From contig JBAJFE010000035.1 of the NCBI GenBank assembly GCA_037903355.1, positions 1 through 64,000 of the forward strand: a stretch of 64,000 bases of DNA, given 5' to 3'. Made by a program: the position numbers and the translations under genes. Below the pieces are notes generated by a model that saw only the letters and a list, made by a program, of their open reading frames with translations, did not search any database and was not told where the DNA came from. Positions 35,064 through 47,785 of this stretch are shown in pieces. Position 1 is the first letter of the stretch; every line of letters begins with the position of its first letter. The stretch comes from Trichuris trichiura. Its lineage: Eukaryota > Nematoda > Enoplea > Trichinellida > Trichuridae.

Positions 35064-37786
35064 TCAACGAACGCAGTTTTGCAATGCCAACAACAGGGAA
35101 CCACCAATTGCTTCGTCTTCAACTGAGAATTCTTGCATGAAGTGGGTCAAAAACATGTAAAACTCCTGGCCAACTCGAACTTTCAAAATATCGCCACAAG
35201 ATCGAATAACACTTAACGTAAACTTCGTCCACAACTGGCTTTTTAAAAATTTCATACTGATCAAATTACGGAAAAAATACCACAAAATCGACAGGCGAAA
35301 ATTATTGGAAACTGACGATTCATTTTCGTCGTTACAAGCTGAAGGCAAGCTAGAAGACAACAAGCTGGTAAAGAAGCTGACTAGAAGCGTAGGCTCCTTC
35401 CCTTTTTCTTCGACTGCGGTTGCGGCGTCTTTGAAAAGAGGTAGAAATAATGGACAGTAATTGTACAGTCTGTACATGATGACCAGAAAAAAATAGTTGT
35501 CGTGTTGAGCAATAGCCAACACGGCAGACACAAGCGAATTAGTTTTATCAAAGTCGCTGTAATACAACTTGCCAGACCGTAAGAAATAACCGGCCATCCA
35601 TGCAAAAACTGCTTGGCGCTGTTCGTCGCAGGAACAAGAATCAATTATGGTCAACAACGTTGGTACCACATTCGTTAGCAAATTGTCCAAGGAAAAAGTC
35701 ATGTTGAAAAAGTTTAAAAGCGTTTTTTTCGCTTGAGCAACCAAACCGTCAGAGGACCACTTCTTTTTAAGGTGATTGCCTTGTTCGATCATGTTTACTA
35801 CTGATGCTAACAGTGCGTCGAAGTTTTCTCCACTTTCTAAAGTTTTCAGCGGAAGGTGTGCTATCAACTGACTTTTATGGGCAACAACGTTTTCAAATTC
35901 TGCAGATCTTGTTGAACATTCCACCGACCGTGTTTTATCCACTTCGGAGCCCACTTTTTCTGTTTGGCTCAGACTAGACGCTTCTGCTACAGCATAAGAA
36001 GGACTGATAGCATCCAAATCTTCATAAGTCCCAAATGCAACATTTCGACAATATTCAACGTCGGCAACTGATGCACCCATCTCCCAGCATTGAACGAAGA
36101 GTCGCCTAGTCCAGTAATGACAAACTTTAGCCACTTTGATTGCTTGAATTTCGGGTTTGTTATTTCGCAAGCATACCATTGCCACTCCTCTCCTCGCAAT
36201 AAGGGTCATGTTAACTACCAGGCTGGCCACGTAACTGAGAGCATGGTGCTCTTTACGTGAGCGTAGCCCAGAGTCGAAACGAGCCTGGAAAATGATCAAA
36301 ACATAAACCCAATTGCTATTAGTGCACCAGTCATAAACTTGCCCGAATGGGACCTAATTTTTCAGCAACAGTACTCACAATTGATCGACCAATAGCTGAA
36401 CTTATAAAGTGAGCAAGGAAGCCAGATCGCCCAAACTTTTCTCCGCTGCTAAAGGGAAGAAACAGAACAGGAAAGTTTTGTTTCTTCTCACTAGTTGGGA
36501 CGGGATGTTAGTGATCCGGTTACAGACTACGTTTTATAATGGACTGTAAGAACCTTTTAGGGTAGATCTTATAGGTTAAAGTTGTTTCAGGATGTCGCAA
36601 CTGACAAATTAAGAACGTTAAACCATCAAGCAAGAGTAGCCTGTTGGCGTTTGTTATCAATGGCTAACTTTATATTTCCTGGATAAAGATGATCTGAACA
36701 ATCTGGAATAATTTCTTCTTAAACTACTGTAACGTTGGCGATTACTGGTCCGGTAAAGAGCATTATCGGTTTCTATTATCTTTACACGAACATGAAAACA
36801 CTTAACATCATAGAATGCATACTGTACCGTACTTTTGCCTAACAATTGTATCAGTAACCTGAGAGCAGTTAAAGTAAAAATGAAAGTGCTCAACAGCATA
36901 CTGGCAGTAAAGTTCGGCAAGCTGCAGTGCTTACTTGAAACGAGTTCAGAATGGAGTGAAATGAAGGAACAACTTTTAGGAGCTCTTCAACCGTGATTTG
37001 CCATTCGTTATTCATACTGTCACGGAAAGCAAGAATGGCTGATTCCAACCAGTGAAGCTCGCTGAGTAAGAAACGAATTAAACGCGGCGTTTGTTCTTCG
37101 ACGTCAAGTACTGGTGCCGGTAACAGCGTACACATAACTTGCCACATGCTTAAACTTTCATCGTAGGACGAAGACTGTTCGGACGAATTCATGGTGCGCT
37201 TTACATAAAACAGGCGTACTTCAGTAAGAAACAACAGAACACAAAGGGCGGGAAGGCGATGGCGGTCACTTTTTTTCAATTGTTTTCCGGCTAAACAAAG
37301 CTTAAAAACTGCTTCATACTTAGAAGAAAGAGCAGTGTAAATTCTCTTAATAGATTGCAGCTCTTCTTGAGATTTCATATTCATCCGAGCGGCTTCTTCA
37401 GAAGAGGGTATTGCTTGACTCAACTTTCCTATCTCGACTTGGAAGTACAATACCATAGGCAATACGCCAGCGCTTTCATCTTCGGCGATACTCTCATTGA
37501 ATTCGGACCCTTGGAACAGTCGGGCATACGTGCACAAAGGAGGAATTAAAGCACCAGTCTCGCAAGCCATACGAAATAATATTGCTAGTAAGCTCTCGTC
37601 GTAAGTCGATCTCTTCTGCTGCTTCAAAATGCCAGTAGGAGAGGAAGGGCGAACTGACATCGAGGAAGTCGTTTTCTCCTTTTCAGTCACGTAATTTGCA
37701 ATATACAAATTCGACGCCGTTTCGCGTGTTTGCTTTAGCGTGGCCCACTGCCTTTGGTAAAGTTCCTTCAACGTTTTTTCCTCCAT
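35064..37786 (-). CDS. Two-exon gene, 690-residue helical protein (weakly GLE1-like C-terminus)
   Basis: Exon 1 runs 37,786-36,935 from an ATG (284 codons) and ends at donor TTTCAA^GTAAGC. Exon 2 runs 36,284-35,064 after acceptor TTTTCCAG. Both edges are phase 0, so one 690-residue protein results, with a 650-bp intron between. The sequence is largely alpha-helical with no signal peptide or clear membrane segment. The last ~200 residues have a spacing like the GLE1 C-terminal domain, the mRNA-export factor that activates the DEAD-box helicase at the nuclear pore: NYCPLFLPLF, then ILWYFFRNLISM, RSCGDILK and a phenylalanine-rich end. The N-terminal half does not show the coiled coil expected of GLE1. 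That assignment is therefore only a lead; a different helical-repeat protein is possible. The gene structure itself is well supported. Confidence 0.72.
36285..36934 (-). other. Intron of the 690-residue gene
   Basis: A 650-bp A/T-rich intron with GT at 36,934-36,933 and AG at 36,286-36,285 on the minus strand. No coding signal is seen inside. Confidence 0.7.
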
Positions 37787-40700
37787 AGATATTCAAAACC
37801 GCTGGATTAGGAAATCGGCTTCATATGAGCTTACAGTGTCTGCGCAGGTAGCGAAGGATATGAGGATTTAAATGCGTTTCATTATGCATACTTTAAATTT
37901 TACGAATAAGAAATGGTTAATAACTGTATGACATATTCGCTGGTGAGACATTTTTAGTACTACACAAAGGGTTTCTTTTGACTTAATTTTTTTGCAAGAG
38001 CGGCTTTTGATGGCACTGCTACGGAGAGAAACAAAGCTTTTGGAAGAAACTAGACTGATCATCCGAGGGAAATGGTATGATCACACTAGCAAACCTTAAA
38101 AAATTTGCGCTCCCATAAGAAATGTGAAATGAAAGAATAAGCGTCCTGTCAAAGCATGGAGTCGAAGACTTCGAAGATGCAACTCTGATAAGATGCTTAA
38201 TTTCATGTTGGTCCTCTCTTTTTTGCAGACTTTTTATACTTGAAAAGTAAGATCGATGAGAAAAAGTTTTTTATAGACAAGATAGACTAAAGCTCAAAGA
38301 TGACCCGAAAGTGTTCAAAATTCGGAAGTGACGCTTTCGTCCCACTGATTTAACTTACAAATTAAAAAATTGGTCTAGAAAAGAACTTCAGTGCTTCAAA
38401 CCGCTAGTTTGCATTACAGCTTCTTTCGCGATGGTATTGTTCCGTATGCCTGCAAGTAAGAAGCACTCAGACCAGTACATAGGTTATTTCATTCATTGGC
38501 AAGAGACTGCTTATCCAAGGCGGTACTACCACTCTCTTTGGGTCGTTGAAATAGATATTAAAAGCACTAAATAGATTTGGAGCTTCTGCAGTTGAGCGGT
38601 ATAATCATTAGCGTTTTGAAACTGTAACATAGTTTCTCTTTTAGCCTACGAATTGCTGAACGATCTGTTAATCATACTAATTTTCTAACTGCTCTGTTAC
38701 GTTATCTCCGTTGGTGGCCTAGCACGTACTTGCATATCACGTTTTGCTTGCTATCAAACATTTCAGAGAAACGAGAGGAAGTTTCCTACGTCACCCTATT
38801 ATCATTTGGGCTATCTTGCATCAGTAAACACTTTTTATCGAAAATCCTCTCTGCTTCGATGATAGTGAGGTCATTTCGCGGTTCCCGTTCGAGTGTTGCG
38901 AACTTGAACCTGAGTGTTCATTCAGTACGCTTTTAAAAATCATTCTTGAATTTCAGGCTAAAAAGACCAACGAAAATAAAATCAATTCTCAAAGTAATTA
39001 AACAAACAAAAATAAGGCTATATAATTTATATCATTCGCTAAATTAATCTAGTAAAATAATACAAACGGAACACTGATCTCTCCGCACCATACTTGCCAA
39101 AGCAGTAATCTGTAACTGAATTGGCAATCCATTAGTTTCGCAATTATAAAACAAAGTCGCCAAATCTAACTAATTTTTGGTTCCCATCAAATGCAGCGTT
39201 TTGCTTTGCTACCTTCACCAAATGGGCGAACTTCTTCAGAATTCTTAAGCAGCCGTCCAGATTGTAAGTACTTCGGAAATGGTAGACGAATGTATTCCAG
39301 AATAAAAGCTTTGCAAGCTCATTGAGCGTGAACAGTCTTCATTTTTTTAAAATAAGTTTTCATCCGCTGCCAATGCATAATAATTATTAACTTGACTTTT
39401 AAAACCGTGAATTATTGATGCCAAATGTTTTTTAAGTCGAAAATAAATTCGCAATCAGATTTGTCGACCTCTGACCTTCCCGCGCAAAGTTTCGTATGGT
39501 TTCAAGAGAAGCAGAAATAATTTTGCATTCAACAAAGTCAGATGAAGAAAATATTGATAAGGGACTCCATCTGACCAATCTGTGCCCGTAATGGGCACAG
39601 GGCAGCACTACTAGTTTCAGTATGGGTGAGTTATAATGTTGGCATAATGGTGAAGATGCATAGCGAAATAAAGATGAGTTCAAAATTCAATTTGGCGCTA
39701 CAATAAGCAGTTATTGCCCCACTGACGCAAACACGTATTTGTTCAACCTTTACAAATTTTGTTTCGATTCACATATCTTTGTTGACAGCTAAGCCACGTT
39801 AATCAGCTTCTCCACGCTGAGTCAAGTAGATTTCCTAAACGATTCGACAGTCATTTCATCAGTTGAGGCCATTGAAGTTCTATGCTAATTCAAGTCACTT
39901 CACTAAGCAGAGATTTATTCATTTGAACCTATTCAAAGCGCAATTGGAAGCAGCAAAAACGACAAGGGCATCGGATCGATGCCTTCGGTTGCGCGTGCGT
40001 CAAAAAGCCTTTATTGTTGAATTATTGACTAAGAGCTTCCACTGGTCTTGTCAAATGCCCCAACTTGGCAATATCTGATTCATAGCCACTGTTTGCACTT
40101 TCGCCTATCAGATTTAGGGTATGGCAGTTCAAGCGTCTCTACGGAATTCACCCTTTTTATGCATCCTTCCAATCGTCGCGCAGTAAGGACACTTTTGGCA
40201 ATCCAACAATTCACTTGAAGGTAGCAGTATACTGTCTATCGTTAAGTAACGTCAAGCAAGATCGTTCAAGGTCACTATTACTTGAGCACTATTGGTCGTA
40301 ATTCAAATTTGGATTTAAAATTTTTTCTTTCTTGAAGAGTCTCAGGTCTGCTCACGCTTGCTAACAAGATGTTTTTGGGCACGAGTGACGTTCACAGTGC
40401 TTAAGTAACGACGTTCAACAAAGTTTCATCGAAAATTCGAAAGCCTTTAGACTATGCTGTTAATAATGCAAATATTATTGGCCTCCTGATAACAAAGCTC
40501 AGTTTGAAGTGCCGCCATTTTTTAACCCCTCAAGAATGATAGATAAGAGTATTAGTATGGCATAACAGCGTAAGAGTTTTTTTCATTGTATCAGAAGCGC
40601 TACGTGAATGCTATTACGACAGTAACGCTGCATTTTCTATCCAATTTTTTTTGCTGTATTAAAAATGCCCTAGCTGGAGTTTTCATATTTGCTATGCAAT

Positions 40701-42949
40701 TTCGCTTCGCCACTTTCCACTCGATGGTTACGTTACGCGCATGCGGAAGAATAATTAGCTTTACACGTAAGCAAGCAAAATCCCTAAAGGCTTTCTGTTG
40801 GACCAAACATAAAAGGATGTCCTTCAGGATTCATAGAACGAGTCTGCTTTTTGAAAAGAACCCTTGTTCGCAGGGCTTAGCTTAAAATAATCGCTAATGC
40901 ACTTTCAAAGTGCTTGAAAAAATTATCTCCTTATCTGTAGTACATTATAACTTAATGGGCGTTTAAACTTCTACTGTGCATTCTATAGCCTATGCTAATC
41001 AATATAGTCAATTTGCTTCACTGTTGTTAATTAAATTAATGCTCATTTTTAGTCTCTTGTAAACTCTCTATACATTTACAAGCATCCTTCTACTAGTCGT
41101 TGTTTCTTTCTTGGATAATCACCAGTTTGAAGGACCGCTGTATTCCACACTTTCGTCTTTTGCTCTTGTTGCTCACTTGAAATGCCTAACCTTCTCAAGT
41201 GTGAACTCACTTTCAGTTCGTACTTCTAAACTGTCTGCAGTTCATGATAAGAATTCCGTAAGAGCTTATGGCAGCGAAAATCAATACGCTGCTATTACGA
41301 TATTAATAATTCTTCTGCAGCAACAGTAATGTAGAGCGGATAAAGTAATCTGCACCTTTCTCCATTGCGGCGGCGTACTATTGTTTAAAGATTGAACTAT
41401 CATTGCAATGGAAACGCAGTGAAGCAAAATGCAAAATGATAAACAAATGTTTATTGTCTGGCAAACGACTTACAAAAGTACCTGCAAGACGCTTCGTCTA
41501 GCGTAGGGTTAACGTGGACAACTACAGTTGGCGCTTACTCTATTAACTAAGCGCAAATTCTGTCTTTAACTTAAAAGACGATTCAACCAATAGGCTTAAA
41601 GAAGAGACCTTGTAAACTGTTGCTTCTAAACAAATAGCCCTGACATATCGACATTTTTGCAAGGCCTCATTCAACTAACGAATGGTAAAATAAAAATGGC
41701 ATTTGAAGAAAGCGGTTACTGGTTTCAACCTGGTGCCATTAGCACGATCAATTTCCAGGTCCCCAGTCGTCAAAAGGGTGCTCAACTAGTACGTTATGCC
41801 TATTGGAAATGATGACAGGCCGTTTGAAATGCAACTGTTTAACGATCGTTTCAAAGCTTTGCTTTGTCCTTCGAGTGTACCTCCAACCATGCAGCCGTAG
41901 CGAAATGATTAGCTCTCAAAATTAGGCAGTCATTTATACCGGCATATGGCCGCCACTCCATTGCGTATGCTTCACTCGCGAGCTTCCCCTCGAGTTTCTC
42001 GTTGTTATTTCTCGCATAGTAGGCCGGATACTGAGCAAATCGCTGCCCCGTTGTTCGTACACGTCCTATTGCGTTACTTGTTCGCTGATGTTAATGATTA
42101 TGCTCTAATGATGTAAAATGTTTTTCAGACTTGTAGATAACTGCAAAAACTGAACTCAGCTGAACAACTGCCTTATTACAAAGTCTCTTTGCCTCACTTT
42201 GTCGGATGCGCAAATTCGGCTGCCCTGCGTTACTTCCGTACCTTGTTTTGCTTATTTTCAAAGGTAAGTCGCCGGGATATTAAACGACACATTTACTTCG
42301 TTAATATTCAAGTAAAATCGAAGCGAAGTTGTCAATAGGTATTGCGTTGACTTTTCCTTCACTTATTCATTGTTACACCAGAGTTAATAGCATGCGAGGT
42401 AAGATCCTTTGCCAGAACGCAAAGTGAAATAGTCTTCTCTATTTAATACAATTGTTGCTTCCTAACGAGAATTCTATTGAACAATGTGTTCTGTTGGACA
42501 GAAGAATTGCATATTCAAAAATCACGCTAACTTAAGCATAAAGGTAACATTAACCTTGTCTTGTTGAAGCCCACAAGAGTTACTGCTTATTTATTGAAGG
42601 AACTTCCATTTAAGGTCATGAAAGGCGATGAACATCAACGATTAATGTAAAGGAGAACAAAACGCGTGAACTAATCGAGTAGGAGTGTCAGCGCTCAAAA
42701 AATGATAAAAGTGACTTTAAGACGGATGGAAGTTTCTGAAAGATTTGTTGAAACAGGCATTTGAATCTTAAATTCATTGCTCAAGTTCAATTTTCGAGCA
42801 TTACAACTAAGTAGATGCGACGATGCAACATAGAAGCATTTAGCCACGTTTCAGGCAGAAAAGCAGTTTTGCCTCAAAGAAAGATGCTAAAACTGAAATT
42901 CGTACAATGAAGTGCCCTAACGTTATGTAAAGTTATTTTTTAATTGTAG
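37787..42949. other. 5.1-kb stretch without a supportable gene
   Basis: It holds the promoter side of the minus-strand 690-residue gene and, at its right end, must hold the promoter and signal-peptide exon of the Ig gene that begins to be visible at 42,950. I looked for an ATG followed by a hydrophobic stretch and a GT donor and found no convincing case. Frames such as 40,586-40,885 and 39,432-39,683 lack domains and coding composition. Confidence 0.5.
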
Positions 42950-45900
42950 ATATCCCTTTTCATGTTTGCGCAAAGGAAAAACCGTATTTCGACCCCGCAA
43001 CTGACACTGAGGTGACTGTCCCGGTCACGGGAGCAGCTTACTTGCACTGCAAAGTAAACAACTTGGGAAAAGTTGAGGTGAGTGAATGTTCACCTGCATT
43101 CTTTATTCCTTACCAACGAACGACCGTCATTTTATAATTTACAAAGTCCAAGACTGCCGTAAATGTCTTATGCTGTTACAACTTGTAGATAAGAGCACAA
43201 TTTCGATAAAAATCACTGGCCAATTGTGCACTGACAATTTGCCCATACTTTTTTTTACTACTTAGAGGTCATAGCATTTTAATAAATCAAAATGCACCTA
43301 CCTGATTCACTATCTTAAATTTTGCTCATTTTCTTTTTCTATTACTGGTAACAGAATAATGGTCTTGAGGTACAAAGCTTACGTTACTTCACGCCATGAA
43401 TTCGCTATTATTTACTTCCTTCGACGTGGCGTAAAGGACAAAAGTTCTTAAAAAGTAAAGCTTGCGGAATACTGGATAAGGTCTCGACATATGGCACATG
43501 GTTTGTCCAAATTGATCTCGATAGCAGCTCCATGACCAATTGAAGTCAAGTATCTTGTTAGTACCGTCAGTCCTTGATTATTACGTTACCCAAGCGAGCC
43601 GGGTCGTCCATGGCTGTAACCTAATAAAGGAGGTTAGCATGAGCTTGGGCCAGTTTAAGCGGGTTGATTATAGTCAGACCAAATCTGTCTGGTTATGACG
43701 AACCCTTGTGAACTAGCCTACAGATCATTTTGACTTCTTTGGCCAGCCACTAATTAACGATTTTTCGAAAATATTAATGATAATACAAACGCTTAAGTTC
43801 GTTTTGTAGCGCAAGGGCACATGTTACCACAAAATAATTCGATCATAGAGAACAGGCTTGAAATTACGTTGGGCGAGTAGAATATAACGACCAAAAATAG
43901 CCAATTTTCTAACGGCCAGTGATCATGATCTGATCACACCAGTATCGTGTGCCTATTTACTTGGATTTGTCCATTGGCTCCATCCGGTAACGATAAACTA
44001 CGAGAGCTAAGGGCTGCTACGATAAATTTACCAAAGTTTAGTAACGGTTGTCGGAAATACTTTATTTTTTGCTGCGATCATACTGTGCCATCTAGCTTTC
44101 TCTACTCTGCTTCCAATACGGGGAATGTGGTCCCGAAAGGTATGGAGAATATAATTCAGTTTGTAATGGCCGAAGTTGTCAATAAAACGCAAAAACGTTT
44201 CCGAAAATCGTTGCCGAATGTCCCTTATTCAACATTAGTCAAAATTTGGGAAATGCCAGCTACTTTTTGCAGCGGTTAGTCATTTCGTCTTATGATGGAT
44301 ACGGCCCAAGACGCCTATTACAGACACTTTCCATCATGCACATCAATTACAGTAGGCGCTAAATGAAATTCATAGCATTTATTCCCTTTTCCACGTTTTC
44401 TGCTGTTGCGCAGTGAGCGTCGAAAAAGTAAAAAAATGTCCCTACGTTTAAGCCCTTAAAAAATAAATAATCGCTGATTTTGTTATGCCTCCATTTTTCA
44501 TCTCGTACCCGAACGACATTTCGCTAATGTCAAGCGCGTGAAATCTATGAATGAATTCAATTCGGCTAAGAAACGTGATTAAATTTTTTGTACGTAATTT
44601 TCGAACATTTCTTGTATAGTATTGCTCATCACTGCCTGCCTTATACGTTTAGCTGCGCTAGTTTCGATAGTATTTGCAACGAAAAGCAAATGCATGACGA
44701 GCAGAAGAAACAGGTTTTATTGCTATTAAAAACGAATTATAGACCAGCTTCAAAAGCAGCTTTTCATTGAGATTCCAGCCGGCGTCAGCCCATTCAAGTG
44801 CTTATTTTCGTAAGAAAAGACAATTTTATTTTATGCTTAAGATTGCTTGGATAAGGCAGTCTGATCGCCAAGTTATAAGCGTTCAAGAAAATATGGTTAT
44901 AAATGACAATCGCTTTCAAATGCTGCACAGGCAAAATTCGAATGACTGGTGCTTGATAATTAAGTAAGTTTTCTTCCTTCTCGTGTTCCGTCCTAACTTA
45001 TTCTCCTTTAGTCATTCAAACTTCAATGACTCAGGCACTTATGAGTGTCTTCTGTCAACGGATCCGCCTCTACGCCTTATAGTACAATTGCATGTCGTAG
45101 GTAATGATGTCTTAAAAAGCAAGAATTGCAAATTTTGCTACAACTACGCAACTTAATTATCACTGATTTAAGGGGACTTTAACTTCAATGCTACAGATTA
45201 ATTGGATCTTCTTTTTTAGCCGCCCCACTGTGCCAGAAATGCAAGTCCCTTTCTGGCAAGCCCGCCTTTAACTTGTTGTGCATTTACTGGACAGCTTGAC
45301 AATCAATTGTTTTTTGCCCTTATCCAAATCTAATCGAATACATACGCCTTATGTTTAGGCTTAGACTTTGGTAGGCGCAGGATAAGATGACTGGCAAACT
45401 TACAGTATGAGGGTGGGGCGCCTGGGAGATAAGATCTGCTTAACTCTTACATCATGATTTCCTTCATATCGTCGTTATGGTGGCAAGTGGTTACTGTCCA
45501 TTGTTCAACCGTTATTAACGTAAAGGGTATTGCAGGACAAGGGGTACGAGAGGTGAACCGTCTCCAGGGTCTACGCTGCATTTCCATCTTATAAGTAGTT
45601 TTAGAAAAATAAAATCTAATGTATGCTAAGTTGCTTTCAGAAAATAATGTTTCCATTTCTGGGACCTCATATGTGGAAGAAGGTGATACTATTGTTATCA
45701 GATGTGCGATTAGACTAAAAGTCAAAACAGGACACCTACCTTCGTCGATCCTGTGGTATGTCAACGACACTCTGATATCTTTTAAAAAGAATACCAGTAA
45801 GTTTCTTAGTTCATTGTCCTTAGGAGTTTTAGCGAAGTATTCATTACGCCAAGTTTAGAGTATAGCCGTTATGCAACAACGGGGAAAACATTGATAATCA

Positions 45901-46007
45901 GCGAACTACGGGTACGTGCCGCAACGCTCCCTGATTCGGGAATTTACGCGTGCAAATGTGAAAATGCACCAGTACGCAAATTTCAAGTCACTGTCGAAAG
46001 TTTGCAG
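42950..46007 (+). CDS. Two-Ig-domain protein, DPR/ZIG-8 type (5' end not found)
   Basis: Five exons agree in phase at all four introns: 42,950-43,077, 44,842-44,963, 45,012-45,100, 45,641-45,796 and 45,859-46,007. Introns are 1,764, 48, 540 and 62 bp with GT-AG ends. The first Ig domain has its first cysteine in AAYLHCKVNNLG, its tryptophan in IAWIRQSD, a QVISV/NDNRFQMLH strand pair and NDSGTYECLLSTDPP. The second has TIVIRCAIRL, SSILWYVN and PDSGIYACKC. The motif spacing matches Drosophila DPR proteins and nematode ZIG-8, neuronal surface or secreted partners of DIP/RIG-5 proteins in synaptic recognition. The signal-peptide exon upstream is missing. The 3' end is unsure: from 46,008 either a short read-through, or an exon near 46,470 using one of two close acceptors, ends it. 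The segmental duplication begins inside the 540-bp intron. Confidence 0.82.
43078..44841 (+). other. Large intron of the DPR/ZIG-8-like gene
   Basis: It starts with donor GAG^GTGAGT and ends with CTTAAG before ATTGCTTGG. I see no further exon or known repeat inside. The frame at 43,947-44,279 has no domain. Confidence 0.6.
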
Positions 46008-46472
46008 GTAGCATTCACATCATATGAAACTAAACCGTTAAATTTACAGAATACGAGTGGACTTGGACAAATCAACCCAACATTTCGCACACAAATGCGG
46101 GTAAGCTTGGACACAAAAGTCTTGGGTTAACCAAAGTCCATTTTTAGCATCTGCACTCGTCTATCAAAAGCCATTAAGCACAATGCTTGTAATATATCTC
46201 CTTCTTTTGGAATAAAATCTACTTTAGTAACTCTCAGAGAAAAGCTGCTACTAACATTCAATCACGTAGTCGTTTTGCTTAATTATGAGTGGTACCTGTG
46301 GTTAGAAATCATGTGCCCATAAAAGCGACTGGCCAACGGTTATCGACAAATACCAGTTCGGCAAGGCAAACAGGCCACTCTTAATTGAAACTGCTGCATA
46401 AGTCACTCCTTATTACTGTTTACTCATGGCATAATACATCTGCCTTCATTTTGCGCAAAAAATATACAGGAG

Positions 46473-46763
46473 GATAGCTATCGTGAAACGCGCCGTCTCG
46501 ACTTGGTGCAAAGCACAGTCCCCAAGATTGTACAAGGGATGTCTGCGGAGGTGGAGTCACCGTCTGCAGAAACGCGTAGAGGTTGGACGGAAGACACGTT
46601 AAGAAATAAGTTTGATATCACTGCAAATAAGATTATTATTAAACTTTTCCGGAAACTTTTTCGAAAACCCTCATTCATTTCTACACACACAGTTAGACAT
46701 GACCCTTCAGGAGCAATTATAGCACTCAAGAGAGACGGGCAGAAGTTTCAACAAAAGCAGTGA
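46473..46763 (+). CDS. Possible last exon, unidentified
   Basis: An open frame follows acceptor-like ATACAG/GAG and encodes about 96 residues that are basic and helical (AEVESPSAETRRGWTED, IIIKLFRKLFRK). If the acceptor is the AG at 46,471-46,472, it is in phase 0 with the Ig gene's exon ending at 46,007. If the stronger AG at 46,468-46,469 is used, the Ig protein stops two codons later. It is absent from the right duplication unit, where an insertion replaces it. Status unresolved. Confidence 0.3.
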   Translation, partial: DSYRETRRLDLVQSTVPKIVQGMSAEVESPSAETRRGWTEDTLRNKFDITANKIIIKLFRKLFRKPSFISTHTVRHDPSGAIIALKRDGQKFQQKQ

Positions 46764-47169
46764 GCTGGGGCATATTAACGGGAACATTAGTTGCCCATTA
46801 TCACGTAACGAGAAATCAAGCAAAAACATTAACGCAGCTGAACAAAAGAACGTGTACATGCATAACGCGAAATAATATTTTTGAAAATCTTTTTAGATGA
46901 CTTCAGTCTAATCCAGTAACTAAGTATACGAAGGTACAAGTGAACTGAGTAGTATTAGAACCTGCGGATCATTTATCGTACACCTTAGAGTTGAGTAAGC
47001 AGCAAGTTAGTTGCGTTTGGTGCGACTGGTGTGACAAGTGCATAGCCGAATTAACGGTTATGTAGTTAGCCAGTCGCAGCTCAACTCTACAAAGCAACAA
47101 AAGTAATCAAGGTCGTATCTTTCGTGGCGCTTTCCTACTTGTAGTCCGCTTGAACATCAGCTTGTCTTA

Positions 47170-47505
47170 TACCAGCTGCAACACCAATGCAAGTGCTCGG
47201 CGTCCAGCCAAACTATACCCTTAGAGCAAGCGGTTTCAAATGAAGAAGTGGATGCGAAACAAGTTCCGAAGGCATCCTTTTCTCATGTTTTTCAATACGA
47301 CAAGCTTCTGTCGGAGCTCGTTATGGGAACCTTCGCTCGGCTTGAAAAACTTCGGTTTAATTGGACAAACAAGCAAGTGTTTTCTTCTCCGTCCCAGTAC
47401 TGGTTATTGCGTTGCAAAACAACTCTGGCAGTGTGGAATCTAGAACGCATGAAAGCTGTTATGAAGTTCACGGTTGCTATTGAAACGAATTATTCCTGGG
47501 AGTAA
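47170..47505 (+). CDS. Unidentified frame, intact in the left unit only
   Basis: The frame runs through SNEEVDAKQVPKASFSH, YDKLLSELVMGTFARLEKLRF and NLERMKAVMKFTVAIE, and stops at 47,503-47,505, where GGGA^GTAAGA also offers a donor. Composition is protein-like. The matching sequence in the right unit (~55,150-55,490) has a one-base deletion and a TGG-to-TGA change, so that copy is broken. No family is recognised. It may be the upstream exon of the 60-codon frame that follows. Confidence 0.35.
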   Translation, partial: YQLQHQCKCSASSQTIPLEQAVSNEEVDAKQVPKASFSHVFQYDKLLSELVMGTFARLEKLRFNWTNKQVFSSPSQYWLLRCKTTLAVWNLERMKAVMKFTVAIETNYSWE

Positions 47506-47602
47506 GATGAGCAGCTGTTTCTCTTCTCCAAATGGAATGAACACATGATATATAGAAGCACCGGCACCGTCGAAACGCCAGCGCTGAAGAAGTTACCGGT
47601 TT

Positions 47603-47785
47603 ATGGGCATTTTTGATAGTGGTATGCCCGAAGCATTGAAGATACGATATCAGATTCCCCTGAAGACGAACAAGAAAGGAGTGCCCATTCCAGGAATAGG
47701 ACAGATGGTATATGGCCGCACTGTCGCGGAAGCGAAAAAGGCAAGACTACAAGCACAGACTGCATGGGCGTATTCTCGACATTAG
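47603..47785 (+). CDS. 60-residue basic frame, conserved in both duplication units
   Basis: ATG to stop. It includes PEALKIRYQIPLKTNKKG and PIPGIGQMVYGRTV, then a lysine/arginine-rich helix ending in AWAYSRH. The copy at 55,585-55,767 keeps start, stop and length with about seven residue changes, while the surrounding duplicated DNA has gained insertions and deletions. That suggests the frame has been under some constraint. It could be a small protein or a terminal exon. I cannot name it. Confidence 0.4.
   Translation: MGIFDSGMPEALKIRYQIPLKTNKKGVPIPGIGQMVYGRTVAEAKKARLQAQTAWAYSRH

Noticed and set aside
36285..36299. ATT/ATG-side start of a separate 411-codon gene at 36,299
   Set aside because: A TTTTCCAG acceptor lies exactly there, in phase with the donor of the upstream exon, so this is the start of exon 2.
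45619..45858. Continuous 79-codon frame as an independent gene
   Set aside because: It spans an acceptor, the first Ig2 exon and its donor. The splice model gives an Ig domain in phase.
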